This document shows, one piece after another, positions 55,123 through 63,587 of a stretch of 64,000 nt of DNA. This DNA is from Lactobacillus sp. ESL0785. GTDB taxonomy: Bacteria; Bacillota; Bacilli; Lactobacillales; Lactobacillaceae. Position numbers and translations under genes: made by a program. The stretch's first letter is position 1, and every line of letters starts with the position of its first letter. Under the pieces are notes generated by a model that saw nothing but the letters and a program-made list of their open reading frames with translations, ran no database searches and was not told the DNA's origin. The stretch is from assembly GCF_029395455.1 (NCBI RefSeq), contig NZ_CP113916.1, forward strand, positions 1,612,001 through 1,676,000. Reading direction: 5' to 3'.

Positions 55123-57450
55123 ATGCTTCAATTAAAAAATTTACGCAAATCTTACCATGTAGGTGATACAATCACACACGCGTTAAATGATGTTTCGATT
55201 TCATTTCGTGATCAAGAATTTGTTGCAATTTTAGGTCCAAGTGGTTCTGGTAAAACAACAATGCTAAATGTGATTGGTGGCCTTGACCGCTATGATTCAG
55301 GCGATTTAATCATTAATGGTAAGTCAACTAAAAACTTCAAAGAAACCGACTGGGATGCTTACCGCAATAATTCTGTCGGTTTTGTTTTTCAAAATTATAA
55401 TTTAATCTCACACTTATCGATCATTGCCAATGTTGAATTAGGAATGAATTTATCTGGAGTTGCGGCGGCTGAACGCCATAAGCGCGCAATTGATGCTTTA
55501 ACTGAAGTTGGTCTAAAAGAGCATCTTAACAAACGCCCCAACCAATTATCTGGCGGTCAAATGCAGCGGGTTGCCATTGCGCGTGCTTTAGCCAATAATC
55601 CAGATATTTTGCTATGTGATGAACCTACTGGTGCGCTTGATACTGAAACTTCTGAGCAAATCATGCAGCTAATTAAGCGCGTTTCTAAGGATCGCTTAGT
55701 AATCATGGTGACGCACAATCCCGAACTAGCAAAAGAATATGCTTCACGAATTGTCAATTTCCAAGACGGTAAGATTCTTAACGATTCCGCCCCCTATAAT
55801 CCAAAAGACAAGCAAGATGCTTTTAAGCTTAAGCGAACCAAAATGTCTTATTGGAATGCTATCAAACTTAGCTTTACCAATATTATGACCAAAAAAGGCC
55901 GTACTACTTTAACCGCCTTTGCCTCAAGTATTGGTATTATTTCAATTGCAGTTGTTTTGTCGTTATCCAACGGTTTCCAAAAACAAATTGACTCTACTAT
56001 GAGTAAGGCATTAGCTAAATATCCTGTTTCAATCAGTCAAACGGCAACTAATGAAACAAGTACTAAAGATGATGATTCTGACAAAAATGTCAAAAATCGC
56101 GGCTACATCACTGCTAAAGAAAGTGAACTGCAATCATCTACACACCAAAACAAAATTACGCCCAAATATATTGATTACATTAAGCGAATCAATCCTGATT
56201 ATGCCAACAATATTTCTTATCAACGCGGCGTCAACCTTAACTTACTTGCCAAAGATGGCAATAAAGTCAAACAGGTTAAATTTTCAGCCAGTGCTACCAG
56301 CGGCCAAGAAACAGCTCTAGAAAAAGCTCAGCAAAGTAGTGGTTTTGGTTCAGCAGTTTTCCCGACAACACTTAAATCTGGTAAGACTTCATTCTTAAAG
56401 GACAATTATCAGTTACTCAATGGTACTTGGCCTAAAAAAGCAACTGACCTGATCTTAGTAACTAACAACAGGAACACGATCAATATCAACGTCTTCAAGA
56501 ATTTAGGTTATAAAATTAAAACCGGTGATAAATTATCATTTAAGCAATTAATTGGTAAAAAATATAAGGTTATTAACAATGATGATTACTACCAAGAGCT
56601 ACCAACAGGAATGTTTGTCCCCCAAAAAGCTGATACTGCAATGTATAATAATAGTAAAACTACTTTGCTCATTGTTGGTATCATCCGTCCTAAAAATAAG
56701 AATTCACTATCCTTACTTTCACCCGGAATTACTTACAGTGACCAACTAACTCAAAATATCATTAAAGCTAATCAAAATTCGGCAATTGTTAAGGCCCAGA
56801 AGAAGTCCAGCCAAAACGTAATGACCGGACAAAACATGAACTCAACTGAAAAGAAGCAACTAATGCAAACCATTGGTGGTTCAACTTTACCGATGGGCAT
56901 CATGATTTATCCCAACAATTTTGATTCTAAAGACAAAGTCTTAGATTATCTTGACAAGTGGAACAAGGGCAAGAATAAAAAAGACAAGATTATTTACACA
57001 GATATGTCTAGCGCTGTTACATCAATGACCGGTGGCCTACTTAACGGTATTACAACCGTTTTAGTTGCCTTTGCCGCAATTTCGCTAGTCACTTCAATGA
57101 TTATGATTGGTATCCTAACTTATACCTCGGTGCTTGAACGAACCAAAGAAATTGGGGTTCTTAAGGCGTTAGGTGCTCGTAAGAAAGATATAACCCGTGT
57201 CTTTGACGCTGAAACTTTTATTTTAGGAATTTTCTCCGGTGTCCTTGGCGTAGTTATTGCCTATCTACTTACCTTCCCAATTAATAGCATACTCTACAAT
57301 TTAACTGACTTAAGTAATATTGCACAACTTGATCCGATACATGCACTGATTTTAATTGTTATTTCAACAATTTTAACTTTGCTCGGTGGTCATCTTCCTG
57401 CTCGTATGGCTGCCAAAAAAGATGCTGCAATTGCCTTAAGAAGTGAATAA
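55123..57450 (+). CDS. MacB-like ABC transporter, fused ATPase-permease (second copy)
   Basis: 775 residues, same layout as the first copy. The ATPase and FtsX parts are nearly alike, while the extracytoplasmic domain (about 290-640) is more divergent, as seen in NESTKDDDSDKNVKNRG against NLNEVTNRKASQKNVKSRG. That is where substrate choice would differ. Site AAAAGGAT. A strong terminator follows. Confidence 0.92.
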   Translation: MLQLKNLRKSYHVGDTITHALNDVSISFRDQEFVAILGPSGSGKTTMLNVIGGLDRYDSGDLIINGKSTKNFKETDWDAYRNNSVGFVFQNYNLISHLSIIANVELGMNLSGVAAAERHKRAIDALTEVGLKEHLNKRPNQLSGGQMQRVAIARALANNPDILLCDEPTGALDTETSEQIMQLIKRVSKDRLVIMVTHNPELAKEYASRIVNFQDGKILNDSAPYNPKDKQDAFKLKRTKMSYWNAIKLSFTNIMTKKGRTTLTAFASSIGIISIAVVLSLSNGFQKQIDSTMSKALAKYPVSISQTATNETSTKDDDSDKNVKNRGYITAKESELQSSTHQNKITPKYIDYIKRINPDYANNISYQRGVNLNLLAKDGNKVKQVKFSASATSGQETALEKAQQSSGFGSAVFPTTLKSGKTSFLKDNYQLLNGTWPKKATDLILVTNNRNTININVFKNLGYKIKTGDKLSFKQLIGKKYKVINNDDYYQELPTGMFVPQKADTAMYNNSKTTLLIVGIIRPKNKNSLSLLSPGITYSDQLTQNIIKANQNSAIVKAQKKSSQNVMTGQNMNSTEKKQLMQTIGGSTLPMGIMIYPNNFDSKDKVLDYLDKWNKGKNKKDKIIYTDMSSAVTSMTGGLLNGITTVLVAFAAISLVTSMIMIGILTYTSVLERTKEIGVLKALGARKKDITRVFDAETFILGIFSGVLGVVIAYLLTFPINSILYNLTDLSNIAQLDPIHALILIVISTILTLLGGHLPARMAAKKDAAIALRSE

Positions 57451-57470
57451 TAACTAAATAATAATTCATA

Positions 57471-57514
57471 AAGCCTAATTAGTGTTTCATGTGTAACACT
57501 AATTAGGCTTTTTA
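57471..57514 (+). terminator. terminator with parS-like loop
   Basis: 16-bp stem AAGCCTAATTAGTGTT / AACACTAATTAGGCTT then T's. The top of the hairpin reads TGTTTCATGTGTAACA, two mismatches from parS. Confidence 0.85.
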
Positions 57515-57555
57515 TTTAACAAAAGCATTATATTGTAACTTACCTAATTTACTTA

Positions 57556-57585
57556 TTGACAAATTGGCATATACCAATTTATAAT
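57556..57585 (+). promoter_or_regulatory. nagB promoter with NagR-like operator
   Basis: TTGACA (57556-57561) and TATAAT (57580-57585), both consensus, 18 bp apart. The spacer is a dyad AATTGGCATATACCAATT, one base from the GntR/HutC-type NagR (YvoA) half-sites TTGGT...ACCAA. Confidence 0.75.
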
Positions 57586-57613
57586 TAATTTAATAAATTA
57601 AGGAGGAGTAATT

Positions 57614-58330
57614 ATGAAAATTATCATTACCAATAATAATGCCCAAGGTGGTACTGAAGCATTTAAAATCTTTAAAAACAGTATTGATCACGGCGGCAAA
57701 GTATTTGGTTTAGCTACTGGATCTACACCACTAACCCTATATAAAGAATGGACTGAAAGTGATGTTGATACTCACAATTTAATCAGCATTAACCTAGATG
57801 AATACGTTGGCCTAACCCCTGACAACGATCAAAGTTATCATTACTTCATGCAAAAAAATTTATTTGCCAAAAAACCATTCAAAAAATCATATGTTCCTGA
57901 CGGAATTAAAGCGATCAAAGATCCTGAAGGTGCAGCGAGCGATTACAATCAGATTATTAAAGAAAATCCAATTGACGTTCAACTTTTAGGTATCGGACAA
58001 AACGGTCATATTGCTTTCAACGAACCTGGTACATCATTTAATTCTGTTACACATGAGGTTAAATTAACTGCTAACACAATCAAGGCAAATTCACGTTTCT
58101 TTAGTAACATTGATGATGTGCCAAAATCCGCAATTTGTACGGGCATAGCAAACATTATGTCAGCTAAAAAGATCGTCATTATGGCCTTCGGGGCTAACAA
58201 GGCTGATGCTATTCAAAAAATGATTGAAGGACCTGTTACAGAAAAGGTTCCAGCATCTATTTTACAAAAGCATCCTGATGTTACAGTGATTATCGATAAA
58301 GAAGCTGCAAGTAAATTAAAGCAAAAATAG
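57614..58330 (+). CDS. nagB: glucosamine-6-phosphate deaminase
   Basis: 238 residues, short Gram-positive form. GLATGSTPLTLY (about 35-46), NLDEYVGL (catalytic Asp), GIGQNGHIAFNEP (about 128-140). Converts GlcN6P to Fru6P and ammonia. Not next to nagA. Site AAGGAGGAG. Confidence 0.97.
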   Translation: MKIIITNNNAQGGTEAFKIFKNSIDHGGKVFGLATGSTPLTLYKEWTESDVDTHNLISINLDEYVGLTPDNDQSYHYFMQKNLFAKKPFKKSYVPDGIKAIKDPEGAASDYNQIIKENPIDVQLLGIGQNGHIAFNEPGTSFNSVTHEVKLTANTIKANSRFFSNIDDVPKSAICTGIANIMSAKKIVIMAFGANKADAIQKMIEGPVTEKVPASILQKHPDVTVIIDKEAASKLKQK

Positions 58331-58347
58331 AATTCAATAAACCCCCT

Positions 58348-58376
58348 AAAGCAATGCATGTATGCATTGCTTTTTT
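58348..58376 (+). terminator. terminator of nagB
   Basis: AAAGCAATGCAT/ATGCATTGCTTT then T's. Confidence 0.9.
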
Positions 58377-58482
58377 GATAATGTGTATTAATAAAAAAGT
58401 ATATACTTATCAGTGCATATCATTAAGTTCTTGTATCCCTCCGTATTATGATTAAAGTGTAATTACGAGAGGACGTGATCAA

Positions 58483-59037
58483 TTGAAACGTAGCAAAAAA
58501 TGGTTGTTAGTATTAAGCACATTACTACTAATGCCGCCACCAATCTATTTATTATGGGAAAATAGCAATTTTTGGCAAAAATATTTAAAATTGTCTTTAC
58601 CACAAATCAAAAAAATCAATCCTATCTTTACCTGGTATTTAATTATTATTAGTACAATTGTTATTATAGTTCTTATTTTTAGCTTCATTACCTTGATATT
58701 TTGGCCTACCCAAAAAAGCTTTAACTTAATTCATAAAAATAGCGGACAAGTTAAAGTTACTAGTAAAGCAATTAATGGTTATATTCTGAGTTCCTTGACA
58801 GATTTACCATATTTAAATAATCCTAAGGTTAATTCTAGGTTAACTAAGCACCATATCAAAATAAAAATCAGTGGTGATTTAGGAGCCGGTGAAAATGTTG
58901 CTGCCCTTCTTAAAACTTATCTTGAAGAACTCAAGGGTAATCTTAAACAGACTTTAGGGATTGAACAAAAGCCTAAAATCAAAATCAAATTTAATAACTT
59001 TCAAGAAGCAACTAAGTCTGAACAGCGTGTGCAATAA
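58483..59037 (+). CDS. amaP: AmaP-type alkaline shock membrane protein
   Basis: 184 residues, TTG start after GAGAGG. Two helices (about 7-24 and 50-73) and a cytoplasmic C-terminal domain ending in a basic tail. AmaP anchors Asp23/Gls24 proteins to the membrane; the asp23 gene lies two genes on. Cotranscribed with the next two genes. Confidence 0.85.
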   Translation: MKRSKKWLLVLSTLLLMPPPIYLLWENSNFWQKYLKLSLPQIKKINPIFTWYLIIISTIVIIVLIFSFITLIFWPTQKSFNLIHKNSGQVKVTSKAINGYILSSLTDLPYLNNPKVNSRLTKHHIKIKISGDLGAGENVAALLKTYLEELKGNLKQTLGIEQKPKIKIKFNNFQEATKSEQRVQ

Positions 59038-59048
59038 AGGAGGCAATC

Positions 59049-59228
59049 ATGAACAAATTTTTACAAAAACACTTTTCCGAGTTAAGTGGTGCTCTCAGCG
59101 GCCTTCTTTTAGCATTTTGCTTTTTAGGACTAGGTTTCTTCAAAACAGTTTTTGTAATCGTAATGCTAATATGTGGTCTTATAATTGGTCATTACTGGCC
59201 AGTAGTTAAAAGATTAATGAATAAGTAA
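59049..59228 (+). CDS. DUF2273 small membrane protein
   Basis: 59 residues. MNKFLQKHFSELSGALSGLL then two hydrophobic segments and a basic tail (HYWPVVKRLMNK). DUF2273 proteins are regularly found between amaP and asp23. Site AAAGGAGG; 11 bp after amaP and 20 bp before asp23. Confidence 0.9.
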   Translation: MNKFLQKHFSELSGALSGLLLAFCFLGLGFFKTVFVIVMLICGLIIGHYWPVVKRLMNK

Positions 59229-59248
59229 GTATCAAAGGAGTCTTTAAA

Positions 59249-59728
59249 ATGACACAAGCAAATCCAAAACAAGAAGTTAAAGGTAATTTGAAATATGATT
59301 CTAAAGTTATTCAAAAGATCATTGGCATCGCACTATCTGATGTTACGGGTTTATTAACCGTAGATGGTGGATTTTTCTCCAATTTAACTGATAAAATCGT
59401 TAATAGTAGCGATGTTACAACCGGTATCAACGTTGAAGTTGGTAAAAAACAAGTAGCTGTTGATATTGATATTGTCGCAGAATATGGTGTTCAAATCACT
59501 AAACTATATGATGAAATCAAAGAACGGATTTTTAATAAAGTCAAAGAAATGACGGGATTAGATACAGTTGAAGTTAGCGTTACCGTTGTTGATATCAAGA
59601 CAAAGCAACAGCACCAAAAAGATTCTGTTAGTCTACAAGACCGCATCACTGGTGCCACTAAAGATACCAAAGATAAAATCAGTGAACAAAAACCAGACGA
59701 AAAGAAAGAACCAAAAAGAGTTAAATAA
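59249..59728 (+). CDS. asp23: Asp23/Gls24 family envelope stress protein
   Basis: 159 residues. Asp23 domain (about 17-120): IIGIALSDVTGLLTVDGGF, VDIDIVAEYGVQI and GLDTVEVSVTVVDIK; the tail (120-159) is charged and disordered. It coats the membrane through AmaP. Site AAAGGAG. Confidence 0.95.
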   Translation: MTQANPKQEVKGNLKYDSKVIQKIIGIALSDVTGLLTVDGGFFSNLTDKIVNSSDVTTGINVEVGKKQVAVDIDIVAEYGVQITKLYDEIKERIFNKVKEMTGLDTVEVSVTVVDIKTKQQHQKDSVSLQDRITGATKDTKDKISEQKPDEKKEPKRVK

Positions 59729-59747
59729 TTATTGATTGGCTTTTTAA

Positions 59748-59779
59748 CAGGACAGTGAGCATTTCACTGTCCTGCTTTT
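59748..59779 (+). terminator. terminator of the asp23 operon
   Basis: CAGGACAGTGA/TCACTGTCCTG then CTTTTA. Confidence 0.9.
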
Positions 59780-59786
59780 ATAACTC

Positions 59787-59810
59787 AAATTATTTCCTAG
59801 GAAATAATTT
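59787..59810. promoter_or_regulatory. Noc-binding-site-like perfect dyad
   Basis: A 24-bp perfect inverted repeat whose core TATTTCCTAGGAAATA matches the Noc site TATTTCCCGGGAAATA at 14 of 16 positions, the difference being the central CG to TA. Confidence 0.35.
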
Positions 59811-59908
59811 ATTTTTCCACATAATATAATTTTTCTGCTTGTCCTCTAAAATTATTTTCACCATATTAATATTAAAAATTGTTTGTAACCTGACAGATAA
59901 TTACTGCC

Positions 59909-60109
59909 TTGACATTTATTTTTCCTTTTGGGATCATCATTCTCAAAGTAAAAAATGATTTGTTAAATAAAAATATAAGTAGTTATTCTTTAAGATTGGC
60001 TTTGAGTATAATTTTCTGCATCTATCTTTTAATTGGATTTATTATTTATTTTTATCAAAAACAAATGAATTTTTACAGTTGGATAATTATTAAATTTGGT
60101 TTTATCTAA
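59909..60109 (+). other. weak reading frame, possible membrane-protein remnant
   Basis: 66 codons from a TTG, two hydrophobic segments, but no ATG and no ribosome site; the first codons overlap a TTGACA that looks like a -35. It may be the tail of a decayed membrane protein. Otherwise the 430 bp from 59729 to 60162 hold only the dyads listed. Confidence 0.2.
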
Positions 60110-60142
60110 TTAAACAATTAGTTTTTATTGTTGATTAAGCTT

Positions 60143-60158
60143 TGTTCCACATGAAACA
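60143..60158. promoter_or_regulatory. parS-like site
   Basis: TGTTCCACATGAAACA, one mismatch from the ParB (Spo0J) site TGTTCCACGTGAAACA. It lies between converging frames, away from promoters. A two-mismatch relative (TGTTTCATGTGTAACA) occurs at 57483-57498 and again at 61518-61533. Confidence 0.5.
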
Positions 60159-60162
60159 ACCA

Positions 60163-60687
60163 TCATTTAATTAGCCTACTGACCAATTCTACTTCCTTAA
60201 CTACAGGCTGCATCCCATCTAAAACCAAGTCTGCATCTTTAGCGACAAGCTTCTGATTGTCAACAAAATATTGCCGCGCTTTAGTTACATATATTTTTGC
60301 CCATGAAATTATCTCGGCAGCACTTTTATCCTGACTGTCACGAATTATCGCCCTGGCAAATGCCACGTCTAGTGGAGTTTGCATGTAAACGACCCAATCA
60401 ATATACGGACGTAAAATTTTATGGCAATAGCCAAAAGGAAAATCAACCAAAAGCAAAGGTGTCTTTCCCATTGTTCTTTTTAAATCCTGCATCATTTGAC
60501 TAATATCATATTGGTTAATTGCATTTTTTAGTGGAACAGTAATAGCCGGCGTACTCGACAACTGGTCAATATCGTAATCATCAAAAGAAATCACCTTACT
60601 CTTAGTATATTTTTTCTGCAATGCATTAATTAATGTTGTCTTTCCACTAGCAGTCACACCACTAATTACAAGTACTTCACTCTTCAT
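60163..60687 (-). CDS. uridine kinase-like P-loop kinase
   Basis: 174 residues. Walker A GVTASGKTT (about 10-18), FDDYDID near 35, and LLLVDFPFGYCH in the place of Walker B. It resembles the uridine kinase/phosphoribulokinase group but is shorter than Udk, so the substrate is uncertain. Site AAGGAG. Confidence 0.75.
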   Translation of the reverse strand: MKSEVLVISGVTASGKTTLINALQKKYTKSKVISFDDYDIDQLSSTPAITVPLKNAINQYDISQMMQDLKRTMGKTPLLLVDFPFGYCHKILRPYIDWVVYMQTPLDVAFARAIIRDSQDKSAAEIISWAKIYVTKARQYFVDNQKLVAKDADLVLDGMQPVVKEVELVSRLIK

Positions 60688-60827
60688 TTTATTACTCCTT
60701 AATTAAATTATTTAAATTTGTTTTAATATTAATTTATCACAAAGTCGCTTTTATATTGTAAAAAATATTGCTAGTAAGATATAATCATAATCATCAAAGA
60801 TACTTTTTTGAAATTAGAGGTTTTAAA

Positions 60828-61448
60828 ATGAACAAAATAGCAAAAATTTTGGGCATATCAGTTGCTACATTAGGTTTAGCTGGTGGTACTTTTACCAATC
60901 AAGTTAGTGCCAAAGCACATGTAATTAATCCTAAAAAGGCTGTTAAAAACAGCCAATACGGTTTAACTACACCTTTTACATTTACCAAAAGCTTGCAAGG
61001 TAAATGGTACAGCAATAACAATTTAACACCAGATCCATTAGTAATTAATAAAACGACTTTTATTAATCCGCATACTGGTAAACAAATTAAAGCTGTAATT
61101 GCAGGTAAAGTTAACGGCACAAATAAATATCTGTGGCAAATGAGCAACAAATGGCAATCAAAACATGCTAAAGTTTTTAAAAATGTCGCTCGCGATTCTT
61201 TCAAAGTAATGGATAACATTAAATGGACAATTATTAGTCCAGTCAATGAAAAGACTACTGCTAATGGCTATGCTTTTACAGAAAAAGATGAAAAAATCAA
61301 TGATCAGACTACAATTAAAGTCGTATTTGAAGCCAATCCAACAAATGGTAAAGTTTATAACCAATATTTTACAAGTAAAGACGCAGCTGATAAGTATTCA
61401 GCAGTCCACTTTAAAGATGTAACCTATACCGACATTAACTGGAAATAA
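60828..61448 (+). CDS. secreted protein of the KWYS/GKVYNQYF family
   Basis: 206 residues from the ATG at 60828 (after AGAGG); an earlier in-frame start at 60768 would bury the signal peptide. Signal 1-28, ending QVSA before KA. Mature blocks QGKWYSNNNLTPDPLVI (about 64-80), WTIISP (about 138) and GKVYNQYFTSKDAADKYS with HFKDVTYTDINWK at the end align with the protein at 6553. No anchor motif. Confidence 0.8.
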   Translation: MNKIAKILGISVATLGLAGGTFTNQVSAKAHVINPKKAVKNSQYGLTTPFTFTKSLQGKWYSNNNLTPDPLVINKTTFINPHTGKQIKAVIAGKVNGTNKYLWQMSNKWQSKHAKVFKNVARDSFKVMDNIKWTIISPVNEKTTANGYAFTEKDEKINDQTTIKVVFEANPTNGKVYNQYFTSKDAADKYSAVHFKDVTYTDINWK

Positions 61449-61455
61449 CTATCGT

Positions 61456-61490
61456 AAACCGGACAATTTTTATCTTGTCCGGTTTATTTT
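61456..61490 (+). terminator. terminator
   Basis: AAACCGGACAA/TTGTCCGGTTT then ATTTTG. The following 230 bp up to dak hold the third parS-like site and an isolated TTGACA (61621); nothing else is seen. Confidence 0.85.
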
Positions 61491-61720
61491 GTCATCATTA
61501 TAAGTAAACGTCAGTTTTGTTTCATGTGTAACAATTTGTATTTATATTCATAAAATTAGCTAATAATGCAATAAATATTTTTCGATAAATATTTTTTACC
61601 CTGCAATATACAAAATCGCTTGACATTTTTCGTTTAGTTTTAATTTACTTTTTCCTTGTTTTACCCCTATATCTCGTATTAAACTTAATAAGTATCAATA
61701 TGTTGTATTTAAGAAAGAAC

Positions 61721-62368
61721 GTGATCCAAGTTATTGTTTTAAGTGGGCCAATTGGAGCCGGTAAATCCAGTTTAACCAGTATTTTAGCTGAACATTTAGG
61801 TACACAAGCCTTTTACGAGGGAGTTGACAACAATCCCGTGCTTCCTTTGTACTACAAGGATATGAAGCGTTACACGTTTCTGCTTAATATCTACCTGCTC
61901 AACCATCGTTTAGCACAGATTAATCAAGCTGTTCAAGAAAAAAATAGTGTTTCAGATCGTTCAATTTATGAAGATGCCCTCTTTTTTAAAATGAATGCCG
62001 ACAGTCAAGTTGCTGATCCAACCGAATTTCAAATTTACGATAGTTTACTTGAAAACATGATGGAAGATACGCCTGGCAATCCAAGTAAAAAACCTGACCT
62101 GCTTATTTACATTCATGTATCACTCGATACAATGTTAAAGCGAATTAAGAAGCGTGGCCGTTCATTTGAACAAATCAGTACAGATCCAAGCCTAAAAGAC
62201 TACTATGCCCGCCTAATCCGCTACTATGAGCCATGGTATGAAAATTATCATGCTTCACCAAAAATGGCAATTGATGGCGATAAGTTTGATTTCATCATCA
62301 ATGAAAGTGCTAAAAAAGAAGTTTTACGCGAAATTGATGACAAACTGCGTAAAATAGATAATTTATAA
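61721..62368 (+). CDS. dak: deoxyadenosine kinase subunit
   Basis: 215 residues if started at the GTG at 61721, which follows AAGAAAG and matches the start context of the next gene; an ATG at 61700 lacks a site. P-loop [20 protein letters not shown], lid KKRGRSFEQ. Phosphorylates deoxyadenosine; in L. acidophilus it pairs with the adjacent dGK as a heterodimer, for organisms dependent on deoxynucleoside salvage. Confidence 0.92.
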   Translation: MIQVIVLSGPIGAGKSSLTSILAEHLGTQAFYEGVDNNPVLPLYYKDMKRYTFLLNIYLLNHRLAQINQAVQEKNSVSDRSIYEDALFFKMNADSQVADPTEFQIYDSLLENMMEDTPGNPSKKPDLLIYIHVSLDTMLKRIKKRGRSFEQISTDPSLKDYYARLIRYYEPWYENYHASPKMAIDGDKFDFIINESAKKEVLREIDDKLRKIDNL

Positions 62369-62384
62369 TAAAAGAAGGAACGTG

Positions 62385-63071
62385 ATGACAGTTATTGTTT
62401 TAAGCGGGCCAATTGGAGCCGGTAAATCCAGTTTAACCAGTATTTTAGCAGATTACTTAGGAACTAAACCCTTTTATGAAAGTGTTGACAACAATCCCGT
62501 CTTACCACTTTTTTATGCGGATCCTAAAAAATATGCCTTTTTATTACAAGTATTTTTCTTAAACACTCGTTTTCGTAGTATCAAAAATGCCCTCACAGAG
62601 GACAACAACGTTTTGGACCGGTCAATTTACGAAGATGCTCTTTTCTTCCAGATGAACGCCGATATTGGTCGAGCAACTCAAGAAGAAGTTGACACTTATT
62701 ATGAATTGCTACACAACATGATGAGTGAACTTACCCATATGCCAAAGAAAAATCCAGACTTATTAGTTCACATCAATGTTTCATACGAGACGATGATTAA
62801 GCGAATTCAAAAACGTGGCCGGCCATACGAGCAACTTAGCTATGATGCAACTCTTGAGGACTACTACAAACGACTTTTACGCTATTACAAACCATGGTAT
62901 GACGACTATGACTACTCACCAAAAATGACAATTGACGGTGATGAACTCGATTTTATGACTGATGAACAAGCACGTGAAACAGTTTTAAATCAAATTGTTG
63001 CTAAATTAAAAGAAGTTGGTAAATTACCTGCATCTTGGGATAAATCAACTAAAATCTCAATTTCTGAGTAA
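62385..63071 (+). CDS. dgk: deoxyguanosine kinase subunit
   Basis: 228 residues from the ATG at 62385, after AAGAAGGAA. Same fold as its neighbour: [29 protein letters not shown], with a longer C-terminus. The first 57 bp are nearly identical to dak although the rest is about 60% identical, which points to gene conversion. 16 bp after dak. Confidence 0.92.
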   Translation: MTVIVLSGPIGAGKSSLTSILADYLGTKPFYESVDNNPVLPLFYADPKKYAFLLQVFFLNTRFRSIKNALTEDNNVLDRSIYEDALFFQMNADIGRATQEEVDTYYELLHNMMSELTHMPKKNPDLLVHINVSYETMIKRIQKRGRPYEQLSYDATLEDYYKRLLRYYKPWYDDYDYSPKMTIDGDELDFMTDEQARETVLNQIVAKLKEVGKLPASWDKSTKISISE

Positions 63072-63148
63072 GCATTCAATCAACTTTTTAAATAAAAGTT
63101 CTTGACTTCTTCATTTAACTGACTATAATTAAAATAAATTTAAAAAGT

Positions 63149-63416
63149 TATGAGCAGACTAGTAATATTTAGAACTTGTCAGAGAATGTCAGTTGCTGTG
63201 AAGACATCAAGTTTCTAGTATGAATCACACCTGCGAACCGTTTTTCTGAATACACGTAAGAAATTCCGGCGGTACCGTTATCACTTCAGTTTATCATATT
63301 AATTTCATTATTAGTTAAACTGGTTGAGGTTATTTATGCGAGTAAATAACAAATTGAGGTGGAACCGCGTTTAGTCGTCCTCTTAGATAAAAATTTATCT
63401 AAGAGGACGATTTTTT
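63149..63416 (+). promoter_or_regulatory. T-box leader, complete element
   Basis: Stem I is present with the AGTA/GAA loop E of the specifier loop, an AG-bulge and a GCTG apical motif. The specifier lies in the loop GAATCACACC (63222-63231); CAC (His, 63226-63228) fits if one base separates GAA from the codon. The T-box GAGGTGGAACCGCG (63356-63369) precedes a terminator at 63376-63416. The UGGA in the T-box would pair with a tRNA ending UCCA, which suits Thr, Gly or Cys better, so the amino acid is unsettled. Confidence 0.85.
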
Positions 63417-63429
63417 ACTTACAAAATTA

Positions 63430-63570
63430 AGAAATTCCGGTAGTACCGTTATCGCTACAGTTTAATCATTCGATCAAACTGACTGAGACTGTTTTGCGCG
63501 AGCAAACAGTAAATTGAGGTGGAACCACGTTTAGTCGTCCTCTTAGACTTAAGTCTAAGAGGACTTTTTT
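63430..63570 (+). promoter_or_regulatory. second, Stem I-less T-box half
   Basis: A copy of the 3' half of the preceding leader: AAGAAATTCCGG then GTACCGTTATC, Stem III (ACTGTTTTGCGC...GCAAACAGT), T-box GAGGTGGAACCACG (63516-63529), and a terminator with the same TCGTCCTCTTAGA stem (63536-63570). No Stem I or specifier precedes it. Confidence 0.8.
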
Positions 63571-63587
63571 ATTATAAGGAGAAAAAT

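Noticed and set aside
60899..61246. 115-codon frame opposite the secreted protein
   Set aside because: Shadow of the real gene: no ribosome site, and the sense frame has a signal peptide and a paralogue.
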